Below the pieces are notes generated by a model, which was not told the DNA's origin, did not search any database, and saw nothing but the letters and a program-made list of their open reading frames with translations. From Subtercola endophyticus (GTDB lineage Bacteria > Actinomycetota > Actinomycetes > Actinomycetales > Microbacteriaceae), in contig NZ_CP087997.1 of assembly GCF_021044565.1 (NCBI RefSeq), positions 868,001 to 932,000 on the forward strand: DNA of 64,000 nt, in the 5' to 3' direction. This document shows positions 8,649-17,553 of this stretch, piece by piece. Position 1 is the first letter of the stretch. Each line of letters starts with the position of its first letter. The translations under genes and the position numbers were made by a program.

Positions 8649-10036
8649 CCGACTGGCTGCTGCTCGTCGGCGGCCTGATCTTGACCGTGGGTACGGGCTT
8701 CTTCGTGGCCAGCGAGTTCTCGCTCGTGAACCTCGACCGTTCCGATCTCGAGGGCCGGCAGAACCGCGGTGAAAAGGGTCTCGGCGCCACCATCGCCGCC
8801 CTGAAGATCACGTCGACGCACCTGTCGAGCGCTCAGCTCGGCATCACGCTGACGACTCTGCTCACGGGTTATCTCATGGAGCCCGCGATCAGCAACCTGC
8901 TGCGCCCGTTCTTCGACGGCCTGGGCATCGACGACGCGGTCACGGTCGTCATCTCGTCGATCGTCTCCATTGTGATTGCGACGCTGCTCTCGATGATCGT
9001 CGGCGAGCTGGTGCCGAAGAACTTCGCCCTCGCGCTGCCGATTCAGACGGCGAAGCTGGTCATTCCGTTCCAGCGCGCCTTCACCATGGTGTTCAAGCCC
9101 GCCGTGTGGGTGTTGAACAGTAGCGCGAACGCGATCATCCGGGCGTTCGGAATCGAGCCGAAAGAAGAGCTCTCGGGGGCACGCACTGCCGACGAACTGT
9201 CGTCGCTGGTTCGGCGTTCGGCGCTCGAGGGCAGCCTCGACGTCGACACGGCTACGCTGCTCAACCGCACCCTGCTCTTCTCGGGCCACGACGCCAGCGA
9301 CGTTATGACGCCGCGGCCCCGCATCGCCTCGCTGAAACGAACGGATTCCGCCGCCGACGTGCTGCTGCTCGCGCAGTCGACCGGGTACAGCCGCTTTCCG
9401 ATCATCGACGAGAGCATCGACGACGTGGTCGGTGTGGTGCACATCAAGCAGGCCGTGTCGGTGCCGCGTGGTCGCCGCGCAGAGGTGCCGGTCGTCGCAC
9501 TCTCGTCGGAGCCGCTGCGGGTTCCCGAGACCATGAACCTCGACGTGCTGCTCGGCGAGCTGCGCAGCAAGAGCTATCAGATGGCCATCGTGCTCGACGA
9601 ATACGGCGGAACCGCCGGTGTGGTCACCCTCGAAGACCTGGTCGAAGAGCTCGTCGGCGAGCTGAACGACGAGCACGACCGCTCGCGCGTGGGCGTTGTG
9701 AAGGGGCGAGACACGATTTCGTTCCCCGGTCAGCTGCGGCCCGATGAGCTGCTCGACCGGGCGGGAGTCACCGTGCCAGAAGACGGCCCGTACGAGACGG
9801 TGGCCGGCTTCGTGATGAGCGAGCTCGGCCGGCTGGCGACGGTCGACGACGTGGTACCGATCGCCGACGGCGAGTTGCGAGTCGAACGAATGGATGGCCG
9901 GCGCATCGATCGCATCAGATTCACCCCCACACCCGTCGACGTGCTCGTCGACGTTCCCTCCTCCGCTGCAGCGCGCACCGGTCCGGTTCGATCTGTCGGC
10001 GGCAAGAGCGGCGCGACGAAGGGCGGCCAGCGATGA
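8642..10036 (+). CDS. CNNM/HlyC-CorC family transporter-like membrane protein, full length
   Basis: 464 aa in the order DUF21/CNNM membrane domain (about 1-195; helices at [20 protein letters not shown], a further hydrophobic region around 85-130, and [13 protein letters not shown]), a CBS-domain pair (about 210-345; [37 protein letters not shown]) and a C-terminal CorC/HlyC domain (about 355-445). Relatives include CorB/CNNM magnesium exporters; the older name haemolysin C is misleading. The start at 8642 gives a short periplasmic tail before helix 1. It overlaps the second, shorter family member by 4 nt (ATGA), so the two are probably co-translated and may form a heterodimer. The substrate is inferred to be Mg2+. 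Confidence 0.9.
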   Translation: MLTDWLLLVGGLILTVGTGFFVASEFSLVNLDRSDLEGRQNRGEKGLGATIAALKITSTHLSSAQLGITLTTLLTGYLMEPAISNLLRPFFDGLGIDDAVTVVISSIVSIVIATLLSMIVGELVPKNFALALPIQTAKLVIPFQRAFTMVFKPAVWVLNSSANAIIRAFGIEPKEELSGARTADELSSLVRRSALEGSLDVDTATLLNRTLLFSGHDASDVMTPRPRIASLKRTDSAADVLLLAQSTGYSRFPIIDESIDDVVGVVHIKQAVSVPRGRRAEVPVVALSSEPLRVPETMNLDVLLGELRSKSYQMAIVLDEYGGTAGVVTLEDLVEELVGELNDEHDRSRVGVVKGRDTISFPGQLRPDELLDRAGVTVPEDGPYETVAGFVMSELGRLATVDDVVPIADGELRVERMDGRRIDRIRFTPTPVDVLVDVPSSAAARTGPVRSVGGKSGATKGGQR

Positions 10037-11070
10037 GCGACTGGGCAGGACTCGCGTGGCTCGTCGTGCTGCTTCTCGTGAACGGCTTTTTCGTCGCGGC
10101 CGAATTCGCGGTGATCTCCGCTCGGCGTTCGCAGATCGAGCCGCTCGCCGAAGCCGGCTCTCAGCGCGCCAAGACCGCCCTCTGGGCCATGGAACACGCC
10201 ACCCTCATGCTCGCGACCAGCCAGCTCGGCATCACGGTCGCTTCACTGCTCATTCTGAATGTGTCTGAACCGGCCATCCACCATTTGCTCGAAGGCCCGC
10301 TCGGCCTCACCGGCTGGAGCGAAGAGGTGATCGGGTCGGTCGCCTTCGTGATCGCGCTCGTCGTGGTGTCGTTCTTGCACGTGGTGATCGGCGAGATGGT
10401 GCCGAAGAACCTGTCGTTCTCGGTGCCCGACCGCGCCGTGCTGCTGCTCGCGCCGCCGCTGGTGTGGATCGGCCGCGCGCTGAAGTTCGCCACGGTCGCC
10501 CTGAATGCCACGGCCAACGGCGTCGTGCGGCTGTTCGGCGTCGAGCCCAAGAGCGAGGCGGCCAGCGCCTTCACGCTCGACGAGGTCTCGAGCATTGTCG
10601 AGCAGTCGACCCGAGAGGGCGTGCTCGACGACAACTCGGGAGCCCTGCACGCGGCGTTCGAGTTCACCTCGAAGACCGTTGCGACGGTGGCGGTTCCGCT
10701 CGACAAGCTCGTCACCGTGCAGCGCTCGGCAACACCCGCCGACATCGAGCGCGCGGTGGCGCGGTACGGGTTCTCGCGGTACGTGATGGTGGATGCCCAG
10801 GGCAACCCCGAGGGCTACCTGCACCTCAAAGACGTGATCGACCTCGACGACGACGATTTCGACGAGCCGATTCCGGCCAAGCGCATTCGCCAGCTCGCCT
10901 CGATCTACGACGGCACCGAGCTCGAAGACGCGCTCGCCACCATGCGCCGCACCGGCGCCCACGTGGCACGCTCATTCACCGCGACCGGCACCACCACGGG
11001 CGTGCTCTTCCTCGAAGACGTCATCGAAGAGCTCGTCGGCGAAGTGCAAGACGCGACCCGTCGCGACTGA
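10033..11070 (+). CDS. CNNM/HlyC-CorC family membrane protein, short form without the CorC domain
   Basis: 345 aa. DUF21/CNNM membrane domain about 1-190 (NGFFVAAEFAVISARRSQIE, SQLGITVASLLI, GEMVPKNLSFSVP) followed by a CBS pair (about 215-340; YGFSRYVMVDAQG, TTTGVLFLEDVIEELVGEV). The C-terminal CorC/HlyC domain present in the upstream paralogue is missing. Tandem long/short CNNM pairs are common in actinobacteria and suggest a two-subunit complex. The start is fixed by the 4-nt overlap with the preceding gene. A palindromic repeat follows 40 nt after the stop. Confidence 0.9.
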   Translation: MSDWAGLAWLVVLLLVNGFFVAAEFAVISARRSQIEPLAEAGSQRAKTALWAMEHATLMLATSQLGITVASLLILNVSEPAIHHLLEGPLGLTGWSEEVIGSVAFVIALVVVSFLHVVIGEMVPKNLSFSVPDRAVLLLAPPLVWIGRALKFATVALNATANGVVRLFGVEPKSEAASAFTLDEVSSIVEQSTREGVLDDNSGALHAAFEFTSKTVATVAVPLDKLVTVQRSATPADIERAVARYGFSRYVMVDAQGNPEGYLHLKDVIDLDDDDFDEPIPAKRIRQLASIYDGTELEDALATMRRTGAHVARSFTATGTTTGVLFLEDVIEELVGEVQDATRRD

Positions 11071-11111
11071 CCGCCCGCTCACCCGCCCGCTCGCCCACCC
11101 GCCCGGGTCCG

Positions 11112-11181
11112 GCGAGAGCGACTTGTGCGGACGAAAGCGACCGCCCCGGCGGCTCGTCTCGTCCGAAAGCGTCGCTCTCGC
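11112..11181 (+). repeat. Palindromic intergenic repeat, copy A
   Basis: Outer arms GCGAGAGCGAC (11112-11122) and its exact complement (11171-11181); inner arms CGGACGA (11128-11134) and TCGTCCG (11159-11165); central CCGCC/GGCGG hairpin. One of five related copies (also near 15.9, 47.4, 58.1 and 59.2 kb). It lies between two converging genes, so it may also terminate transcription from both. Confidence 0.85.
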
Positions 11182-11197
11182 GGTGTCAGCGTCAGCG

Positions 11198-12301
11198 TCA
11201 GCGCCAGACGGCGCGGGTGTACTGCGGGGGCCAGTAGTCGAGGGTGACGCCCAGCTCGTGGGCGGCGCGCAGGGCGAAGTGCGGATCGCGTAAGAACTCG
11301 CGCGCCATCATCACGGCATCAGCCTGGCCCGAGGTGATGACCTGGTCGGCCTGAGCTGCATCGGTGATGAGTCCGACGGCGCTCGTCGCCACTCCCGCGC
11401 CCGCGCGAACCTGCGCTGCAAACTCGACCTGGTAACCGGGGCTCAGCGGAATCGTGACGCCGGCGACGTTGCCTCCGCTAGAGATGTCGAAGAAGTCGGC
11501 ACCGGCCTCGCGAGCCCAGCCGGCCACGGTTGTGGTCTGCTCGACATCCCAGCCGCCCGCCTCGACCCAGTCGGTCGCCGAGAGCCGAACGAAGAGCGCA
11601 ACCGCGTCACCGACCTCCTCGCGAATCTCGGTGACCACGCGCAACAGCAGCCGCGCCCGGTTCTCGAGGCTACCGCCGTAGAGGTCTGTGCGCGTGTTGC
11701 TCAGCGGCGAGAGAAACTGGTGCAGCAGGTACCCGTGCGCGGCGTGCAGCTCGAGCACGTCGAATCCGGCCGCCACCGCGCGCCGAGCCGAGGCGCGAAA
11801 CGCTGCAACGACCTCGTCGATGCCCCGGGCATCCAGTTCGGCCGGCTCGTCATAACCCGAAAAAGCGATGGCCGACGGCGCCACGGCGCGCCAGCCCCCC
11901 TCCGCCACAGGAATGGTGCCGTGCTCGCCGGCCCAGGGGCGATAGGTCGACGCCTTGCGCCCGGCGTGCGCGAGCTGGATGCCCGCCTTCACGCCCTGGG
12001 AATGAATCAGCTCGACGATGCGCTCGAAGGCGGCTTGCTGCTCGTCGTTGTACAGCCCGAGGTCTTGCGGTGAGATGCGACCTTCGGGGTTGACGGCCGT
12101 CGCTTCGGTGATGATCAGCCCCACTCCGCCCGAAGCGAAAGACCCCAGGTGCGCGAGGTGCCAGTCGGTCGGCACCCCGTCTTGTTTCTCAGCCGAGTAC
12201 TGACACATGGGGGCCACCCACAGCCGGTTGCGAAAAACCGTGTCGCGAATCGTGTACGGGTCGAAGAGCTGCGCTGCAGCGGAATTCTCTGGTGGAGTCA
12301 C
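11198..12301 (-). CDS. Old Yellow Enzyme-family NADPH:flavin oxidoreductase, NamA/YqjM type
   Basis: FMN-dependent ene-reductase of 367 aa. Features of the YqjM class are PMCQYSA near the N-terminus (Cys33 and Tyr35 at the flavin), the substrate-binding pair His186/His189 in HAAHGYLLHQF with Tyr191, the segment NTRTDLYGGSLENRARLLL, and a late VMMAREFLRDPHFALRAA. It reduces activated C=C bonds such as enones; the physiological substrate is unknown. The start is a GTG at 12301. It stands alone and converges on the CNNM pair across palindromic repeat A. Confidence 0.92.
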   Translation of the reverse strand: MTPPENSAAAQLFDPYTIRDTVFRNRLWVAPMCQYSAEKQDGVPTDWHLAHLGSFASGGVGLIITEATAVNPEGRISPQDLGLYNDEQQAAFERIVELIHSQGVKAGIQLAHAGRKASTYRPWAGEHGTIPVAEGGWRAVAPSAIAFSGYDEPAELDARGIDEVVAAFRASARRAVAAGFDVLELHAAHGYLLHQFLSPLSNTRTDLYGGSLENRARLLLRVVTEIREEVGDAVALFVRLSATDWVEAGGWDVEQTTTVAGWAREAGADFFDISSGGNVAGVTIPLSPGYQVEFAAQVRAGAGVATSAVGLITDAAQADQVITSGQADAVMMAREFLRDPHFALRAAHELGVTLDYWPPQYTRAVWR

Positions 12302-12362
12302 GAGAGAAACAAGCCCGATTCGGGCGCGAGTATTCCGTCGGCAGACCTCCTATCGTTGAACC

Positions 12363-13403
12363 ATGACCACCGATCACGATTCGCCGGCTGACGTCGCGCC
12401 GGCCGGCGTCGCGCCCGCTGACCTCGCCCCGGCCGACCTCTCGCCGGCAGCCGACGCTCAGCAGACCAGGTGGTCGTCGTTCGGCCCAGCGGATGCCCGG
12501 GGCTGGCTTACGGCGCCGAAACCGTCCGACGACAAATACTCGCGCGGTGTTCTGGGCGTGATGACCGGTTCCGCTGCCTACCCGGGCGCTGCGGTGCTGG
12601 GCGTCGAAGCTGCCAGCCGCGCCGGAGTGGGCATGCTGCGCTACCTCGGCCCGAGCCGTGCGACCCGTCTGGTGCTGCAGCGCCGGCCCGAAGTGGTGAC
12701 GTCAGACGGCCGCGTGCAGGCCTGGCTTGTGGGTTCGGGCATGGATGCGGCCGCCCGAGACGCCAGCGTCACGGCAGCGTTGACCGAGTCGCTCGGGCAG
12801 GGGCATCCGGTGGTCATCGACGCCGGCGCCCTCGACCTCATCGGCTCAGCCACGGGGCCTGTCGTCATCACGCCGCATGCGGGTGAGCTGCAGAAGCTGC
12901 TCGCGAACCGCGGAGTCGACGCCACCCGTGAGCAGATCAGCGCCGACCCGGCGTCTTGGGCCGAACGCACTGCGCGGATGCTCGGCGTGACCGTGCTGCT
13001 CAAGGGCCACACGACGCACGTGGTCGGGGTGTACGGCGGCGCGGCTGACGCGGCTGACGCGGCTGACGCGGGTGGGGCGACCGGCTTTCGCGTGACCGCC
13101 CCGACGACGGAACTCGCAACGGCCGGTTCGGGCGACGTGCTCGCGGGCATCCTGGGCGCCCTGGTGGCGACGCATCACGAGGCGCTGCAGGCCGACCCCG
13201 GCGTGCTGGCCCGGCTGGCGGCCACGGCCGCCGTTCTGCACGGTCTGGCGGGCGAGAAGGCGTCGGCGGGCGGGCCGATCGTGGCGCTCGACATCGCCGA
13301 GGCGGTGCCCGCCGTCATCGCGGGCCTGCGCACTACCCCCCTGCGCACTACCCCCCTGCCCACGACCCCCCTGGCAACTACCCCCCTGCCAACTACCCCT
13401 TGA
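12363..13403 (+). CDS. nnrD: ADP-dependent (S)-NAD(P)H-hydrate dehydratase
   Basis: Repairs hydrated NAD(P)H. Ribokinase-like fold of the YjeF C-terminal/CARKD family: KYSRGVLGVMTGSAAYPGAA (substrate region), ITPHAGEL, VLLKGHTTHV, and the nucleotide-binding ATAGSGDVLAGILGAL. The epimerase half (NnrE) is absent, so it is encoded elsewhere. It starts at ATG 12363 behind a TATCGT box 6 nt upstream. Oddities: a repetitive N-terminus (PADLAPADLSPA), a 9-bp tandem repeat at 13041-13067 (ADAADAADA), and a C-terminal TTPL-type tail from a 15-bp repeat. Its last 11 nt overlap the converging YceI gene. Confidence 0.92.
   Translation: MTTDHDSPADVAPAGVAPADLAPADLSPAADAQQTRWSSFGPADARGWLTAPKPSDDKYSRGVLGVMTGSAAYPGAAVLGVEAASRAGVGMLRYLGPSRATRLVLQRRPEVVTSDGRVQAWLVGSGMDAAARDASVTAALTESLGQGHPVVIDAGALDLIGSATGPVVITPHAGELQKLLANRGVDATREQISADPASWAERTARMLGVTVLLKGHTTHVVGVYGGAADAADAADAGGATGFRVTAPTTELATAGSGDVLAGILGALVATHHEALQADPGVLARLAATAAVLHGLAGEKASAGGPIVALDIAEAVPAVIAGLRTTPLRTTPLPTTPLATTPLPTTP
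13326..13400 (+). repeat. 15-bp tandem repeat (5 units) at the nnrD 3' end
   Basis: Units start at 13326, 13341, 13356, 13371 and 13386 (CTGCGCACTACCCCC and variants). They encode a (R/P/A)TTPL tail and run to the stop codon of the converging gene. Confidence 0.9.
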
Positions 13404-14082
13404 CCGCGTTGACCGCGAATTGCACCGTCGCGCCGCCGTCGCCCACAGCGAACCCGAAGTCGGGCCCCGTCACGTCGTAGTCGGCGAGGGAGATCGGGAT
13501 GCTGCCGCTGATGCGCGCACCAGTCGCGCCGAAGGTGGTCTGCAATTGCACGTTCACCTCGTGCGACACACCGTGCAGGGTAAGAGTGCCGCGCCCCGTG
13601 ACCGTCTGGATCTGACCGGCCACGGCGGAGAGCGCGACGTCGATCGGCTGATCGAGCTCGAAGGTCGCAGTCGGGAAGTCGTCCGCCTGCAAGGCGACGT
13701 TGCGCAGGTACCGATCGGCCTGGGCGTTGCCGCAGCTGAGGGAATCCACATCGACGGTGATCGCGGCCGCCGAGAGCGTGTCGTCGGTGATGGTCAACGC
13801 TCCACTGACGCTGTCGGTGGTGCCGGTCAGCGCTGCGCCTTCGGCAGACGCGAACTGGTAGCCGGCGGTCGAACCCGCCGACACTTTCCACTCGCCGCTG
13901 ATGTGCATGTCATCGGCGATAGACGCCGAGGAACCATCGGCCACCCGCGGAATCACGCTGGCGGTCTGGCCACCGGCAATTGTCACGTCTTGATAAAGAA
14001 TCGGCGCAGCAACGGCCGCCACGAGACCCACCGCCAGAGCCATCGCGACGAGCGCGAGACTGATAGTGACGGGCTTCTTCAT
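13393..14082 (-). CDS. YceI-family lipid-binding-like exported protein
   Basis: 229 aa. Residues 1 to about 28 form a signal peptide or membrane anchor (MKKPVTISLALVAMALAVGL), followed by a YceI-like beta-barrel (residues about 65-229): SGEWKVSAGSTAGYQFASA, DDFPTATFELDQP, GTLTLHGVSHEVNVQL, and a terminal YDVTGPDFGF. YceI proteins bind polyisoprenoid-like lipids; the ligand here is unknown. The ATG at 14082 is preferred over an in-frame TTG five codons upstream because it begins a standard signal sequence. It overlaps the nnrD end by 11 nt in converging orientation. Confidence 0.9.
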   Translation of the reverse strand: MKKPVTISLALVAMALAVGLVAAVAAPILYQDVTIAGGQTASVIPRVADGSSASIADDMHISGEWKVSAGSTAGYQFASAEGAALTGTTDSVSGALTITDDTLSAAAITVDVDSLSCGNAQADRYLRNVALQADDFPTATFELDQPIDVALSAVAGQIQTVTGRGTLTLHGVSHEVNVQLQTTFGATGARISGSIPISLADYDVTGPDFGFAVGDGGATVQFAVNAVKG

Positions 14083-14204
14083 CGTGATTTCGAGCAAAGC
14101 AGCGCAGCTTGACCAGAGGCTGAGAGCGCACGGAGCGTGGGCTGTGTTTCACCTGCGGGAGTGCCGCAAAGGTTCGGCCCAGCGGCTCGGCCTAAGATGG
14201 CGGG

Positions 14205-15488
14205 GTGCTACGACTGGCTAAAACTCCCTGGGTACTCTGGTTGGCGTTCGTCGTCGTACACGCGTGGCTCGGAATCGTCGGGCTGACGGCCTCCACGCTG
14301 CCCTGGGGCGACGTCACCCTGGTGTACAGCGCCTGGATCGAGAACGGCCTCAACGGCTACTGGGTGGGCATCGACGGCCCCTGGGTGTATCCGCTGCTGG
14401 CGCTCGTGCCGATGATCGCCGCCATGGGGCTCGGCCCCTCCCTGTACGGCATCGGGTGGCTCTTTCTCGTGGTCATCGCCAACGGCGCTGTGCTGGCGTT
14501 CATCCTGAACTCGCGAGCGACGGCAGAACCTTCGGCCGAGGTCAGCGCGGCTGATCGTGTCGGCTTCACCCCGAACATCCGCTTCGTCGCCGCCTGGTGG
14601 TGGCTTGGCTTCTTGCTGCTGCTCGGGCCCGTGGCGCTCGGGCGTATCGACACGTTCGAGGTCGACCTGGTTATCGTGGGGCTGCTGCTCGCCATTCGCC
14701 GGCCCGCGATCTCGGGCGGGCTGCTGGCGCTGGCCATGTGGGTGAAGGTCTGGCCTGCCGCGCTCATCGTCGCCGTGGTGATCGCGGTGAAGCGTCGGGC
14801 GGTTGTGGCGATCGGTGCCGCCGTCACCGCCATCGGAGTCGCCATCGTGGGCCTGCTGCTCGGCGCGGGGGCGAACCTGTTCAGCTTCGTGACGCAGCAG
14901 ACCGGTCGTGGTCTGCAGGTGGAGGCTCCGATCAGCCTGCCGTGGATGTGGATGGCCTACTTTCGCCTGCCGAATTCGCGGGTGTACTACGACGACGACA
15001 TTCTGACCTTTCAAGTGAAAGGCAACGGCGGCCCGGTCGCCGACTTTCTGACGACGCCGCTGCTGGCGATCGCCGTGGTGTGTGTGCTCGCGCTCGGCAT
15101 CTGGGTCGTGCGGTCGGGCGCATCCGCTACCCGCGTGCTGCCGAGCCTGTCGCTCGCGCTGGTCACGGCGCTGATCGTGTTCAACAAGGTGGGATCGCCG
15201 CAGTTCATGCTGTGGATCAGCGCGCCGATCATCCTCGGGCTCATCTGGCAGGGCCGCGAGTTCAAGCGGTTCGCGATCATCGCCGCGGTGCTCGGCGCGC
15301 TCACCCAGCTCATCTACCCGTACCTGTACGACTGGCTGCTCTCGCTCGACCCGTTCATGCTGACGGTGCTCACCGTGCGCAACCTGCTGGTGATCGTGTT
15401 GTTCGCGCTCGCGGTGCGGTCGGTGTTCCGGGCGCGAGTGCGTTCGAAATCGATCGAGTTCGCGCCGAGCGAGAAGGTGGCGATCTGA
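14205..15488 (+). CDS. GT87/DUF2029-like polytopic membrane glycosyltransferase
   Basis: 427-aa integral membrane protein with about 10-11 hydrophobic segments. Features matching the GT87 (DUF2029, polyprenyl-phosphate mannose-dependent mannosyltransferase) group are a first loop with acidic residues (LPWGDVTLVYSAWIENGL), LLAIRRPAISGGLLALAMWV followed by KVWPAALIVAVVIAV, and a late NKVGSPQFMLWISAPIILG. Such enzymes add sugars to cell-envelope glycolipids; donor and acceptor cannot be assigned here. The GTG at 14205 follows a TAAGAT box by 6 nt. It is followed by a short repeat-rich gap and a thiamine-binding-type gene. Confidence 0.75.
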   Translation: MLRLAKTPWVLWLAFVVVHAWLGIVGLTASTLPWGDVTLVYSAWIENGLNGYWVGIDGPWVYPLLALVPMIAAMGLGPSLYGIGWLFLVVIANGAVLAFILNSRATAEPSAEVSAADRVGFTPNIRFVAAWWWLGFLLLLGPVALGRIDTFEVDLVIVGLLLAIRRPAISGGLLALAMWVKVWPAALIVAVVIAVKRRAVVAIGAAVTAIGVAIVGLLLGAGANLFSFVTQQTGRGLQVEAPISLPWMWMAYFRLPNSRVYYDDDILTFQVKGNGGPVADFLTTPLLAIAVVCVLALGIWVVRSGASATRVLPSLSLALVTALIVFNKVGSPQFMLWISAPIILGLIWQGREFKRFAIIAAVLGALTQLIYPYLYDWLLSLDPFMLTVLTVRNLLVIVLFALAVRSVFRARVRSKSIEFAPSEKVAI

Positions 15489-15541
15489 TGTGCGGGTCGG
15501 CGCGCGAGCACGGCGATCTGATGCGCAGTGGCGATCTGATG
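15479..15541 (+). repeat. 12-bp direct repeats after the GT87 gene
   Basis: GGCGATCTGATG occurs at 15479-15490 (spanning the stop), 15512-15523 and 15530-15541, twice followed by a GCGGGTCGGC-like block. These look like partial duplications of the gene end. Nothing else is seen in the gap up to 15603. Confidence 0.75.
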
Positions 15542-15603
15542 CGCGGGTCGGCTGGCGCGCGGGCAACGACTGCGCGGGCAACGACGGAAAGGCCGGTTCT
15601 CTG

Positions 15604-15906
15604 ATGCTGGTTGCGTTCTCTGTGGCTCCCTCCGGTGGCGACAATCCGGATGCCTCGGTGCACGACGCAGTCGCGGCTGCCGTGCGCATCGTGCGTGAGT
15701 CGGGCCTGCCGAATCACACCGACTCGATGTTCACCACCATCGAGGGCGAGTGGAACGAGGTGTTCGACGTGATCCGCCGTGCCACCGAGGCCGTCGGCGC
15801 CTTCGGCCCGCGGGTCTCGCTCGTGCTCAAGGCCGACATCCGCCCCGGTCACACCGGCGAACTGACCGGCAAGCTCGAGCGCCTCGAAACCGCCCTCGGC
15901 GAGTAG
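15604..15906 (+). CDS. MTH1187/YkoF-type thiamine-binding-like protein
   Basis: 100-aa cytoplasmic protein with the ferredoxin-like fold signature of the thiamine-binding (MTH1187/YkoF-like, formerly DUF77) family: MLVAFSVAPSGGD, VAAAVRIVRESGLPNHTDSM, FTTIEGEWNEVFDVIRRATE, and PRVSLVLKADIRPG. Family members bind thiamine or a precursor, but the role in most bacteria is unproven. The ATG at 15604 gives the family-typical N-terminus; the longer upstream frame is made of repeats. It is probably co-transcribed with the preceding membrane glycosyltransferase and followed by palindromic repeat B. Confidence 0.85.
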   Translation: MLVAFSVAPSGGDNPDASVHDAVAAAVRIVRESGLPNHTDSMFTTIEGEWNEVFDVIRRATEAVGAFGPRVSLVLKADIRPGHTGELTGKLERLETALGE

Positions 15907-15926
15907 CGCCTCGCCTCTCACAGACC

Positions 15927-15996
15927 GTGAGAGAGGTACTTTCGGACGAGAGATGCCGGTGCAACCCACTCTCTCGTCCGAAGGAGCATCTCTCGC
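15927..15996 (+). repeat. Palindromic intergenic repeat, copy B (diverged)
   Basis: Inner arms TTCGGACGAGAGA (15941-15953) and its exact complement at 15970-15982; outer GAGAGA/TCTCTC arms at 15929-15934 and 15989-15994. It keeps the CGGACGA/TCGTCCG core of the other copies but has lost the GC-rich central hairpin. Confidence 0.7.
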
Positions 15997-16110
15997 GAGA
16001 GGAGGTTGGGGCGCCGACGATGAGCCGGGCGAAGTGGGCGGGTGTGAACAGCGTGTAACGCGCCATCGAATCGATTCGAATTCACGGGGGAGCGCGGGTA
16101 GAGTTGTTGC

Positions 16111-17553
16111 GTGAGTACAACTTCTTCCCGCGCGCACGACGCGAGCGCGCACGACGCGAGCGCGCAGGGCGCAGGCGCGCAGGGCGCAGGCTCGCACGGC
16201 GGAGGCGCGCAGGGTGCAGGCGCTCCGCAGGGCGCAGACGCGCCGCACGCAGACGCGCAGCGCGCAGACGCGCAGCGCGAGAGCGCACAGGGTGCAAGCG
16301 CACCGCACGGGTTCTCGCCCACGCGGGTGCGCCTGGCGCTGCTCGCGCTCACGCTGGGCGGGTTCGGCATCGGCTGCACGGAGTACGTTGCGATGGGCCT
16401 GCTGCCGAACCTCGCCCAAGACCTGCTGCCGGCGCTCTACTCGGTGTCGTCAGAGCAGGCCAACGCGCAGGCCGGCCTGCTGATCACTGCCTACGCGGCG
16501 GGTGTTGTGGTCGGCGCTCCGACCATCGCCGCCGTCGCCGCACGGTGGCCGCGCAAGATCGTGCTGATGTGCCTGCTCGGCATGATCATCATCGGAACGG
16601 TGGCCTCCGCCGTGCTGCCGTCGTTCGGCCTCATCGTGCTCGCCCGCTTCATCTCCGCCCTGCCGCACGGGGCCTACTTCGGCATCGCGGCACTGGTCGC
16701 CGCGACCCTCATGGGCCCCGGAAAACGCGGGCGGGGGGTGGCGCTCGTGCTCGCGGGGCTCACGGTGGCGAACGTAGTGGGTGTGCCGCTGATCACCTAT
16801 ATCGGCCAGACCACCAGCTGGCGTGTCTCGTATCTAGTCGTGGCCGGCATCTTCGTGCTCGCGCTCATCGCAGTGCTGCTCACGGTGCCGAACCTGCCCG
16901 GCGACCCGAGCGCCACCATGAAGCAAGAACTCAAAGCCTTCCGGCGACCCCAAGTCTGGTTCGCGGTGGGCATGGGGGCCATCGGATTCGGCGGCTTCTT
17001 CAGCATCTACACCTACGTCTCACCCATCGTCACGTCGATCACCGGGCTCTCCGTGACGATTGTGCCGATTGCGCTGATCGTCATCGGTATCGGCATGACG
17101 ATCGGCAACCTTTTGGGCGGCTGGTTCGCCGATCGCAACCTGAAGCGTTCGATGCTCGGTTTCTACGGCATGGTGTTGCTCACGCTCATCGAGTTGCTGC
17201 TGTTCGCGTCGAACCCGGTCGGGCTGTTCGTCGGCCTGTTCGTGCTGGGCATCTCGGCGTCGGCGATCTCCCCGCTCATCCAGACCCGGCTGATGGATGT
17301 CGCGGGCGACAGCCAATCGATCGCCGCCGCCCTGAACCACTCGGCCCTGAACTTCGGCAATGCACTCGGCCCATTGCTCGGCGGAATCGTGCTGACGATG
17401 GGATTCGGCTACGTCGCGCCGATCTGGGTCGGCATTCTGCTGACCGTGCTGGGCATTCTCATTGCCGTGACGTCATTCAGCGTCGAGCGCAGAGAACGTC
17501 GCCGCATCGCTCTGGCGGTCGCCGCGCAGGCGATGCAGTCGGAGCTGGTCTAG
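16111..17553 (+). CDS. MFS exporter, DHA1-type (AraJ/chloramphenicol-resistance-like)
   Basis: 480 aa. About 12 membrane segments follow a 70-residue hydrophilic N-terminal extension. Family marks are GGFGIGCTEYVAMGLLPNLA (helix 1), AYAAGVVVGAPTIAAVAARWPRK (motif A region), RFISALPHGAYFGIAALVAA and GNLLGGWFADRNLKRSM. It is likely a proton-driven drug or sugar exporter; the substrate is unknown. The GTG at 16111 sits 6 nt after a TAGAGT box. The extension is a low-complexity Ala/Gly/Gln/His run (AHDAS, AQGAG, ADAQR units) built from short in-frame DNA repeats, atypical for the family. Confidence 0.88.
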   Translation: MSTTSSRAHDASAHDASAQGAGAQGAGSHGGGAQGAGAPQGADAPHADAQRADAQRESAQGASAPHGFSPTRVRLALLALTLGGFGIGCTEYVAMGLLPNLAQDLLPALYSVSSEQANAQAGLLITAYAAGVVVGAPTIAAVAARWPRKIVLMCLLGMIIIGTVASAVLPSFGLIVLARFISALPHGAYFGIAALVAATLMGPGKRGRGVALVLAGLTVANVVGVPLITYIGQTTSWRVSYLVVAGIFVLALIAVLLTVPNLPGDPSATMKQELKAFRRPQVWFAVGMGAIGFGGFFSIYTYVSPIVTSITGLSVTIVPIALIVIGIGMTIGNLLGGWFADRNLKRSMLGFYGMVLLTLIELLLFASNPVGLFVGLFVLGISASAISPLIQTRLMDVAGDSQSIAAALNHSALNFGNALGPLLGGIVLTMGFGYVAPIWVGILLTVLGILIAVTSFSVERRERRRIALAVAAQAMQSELV

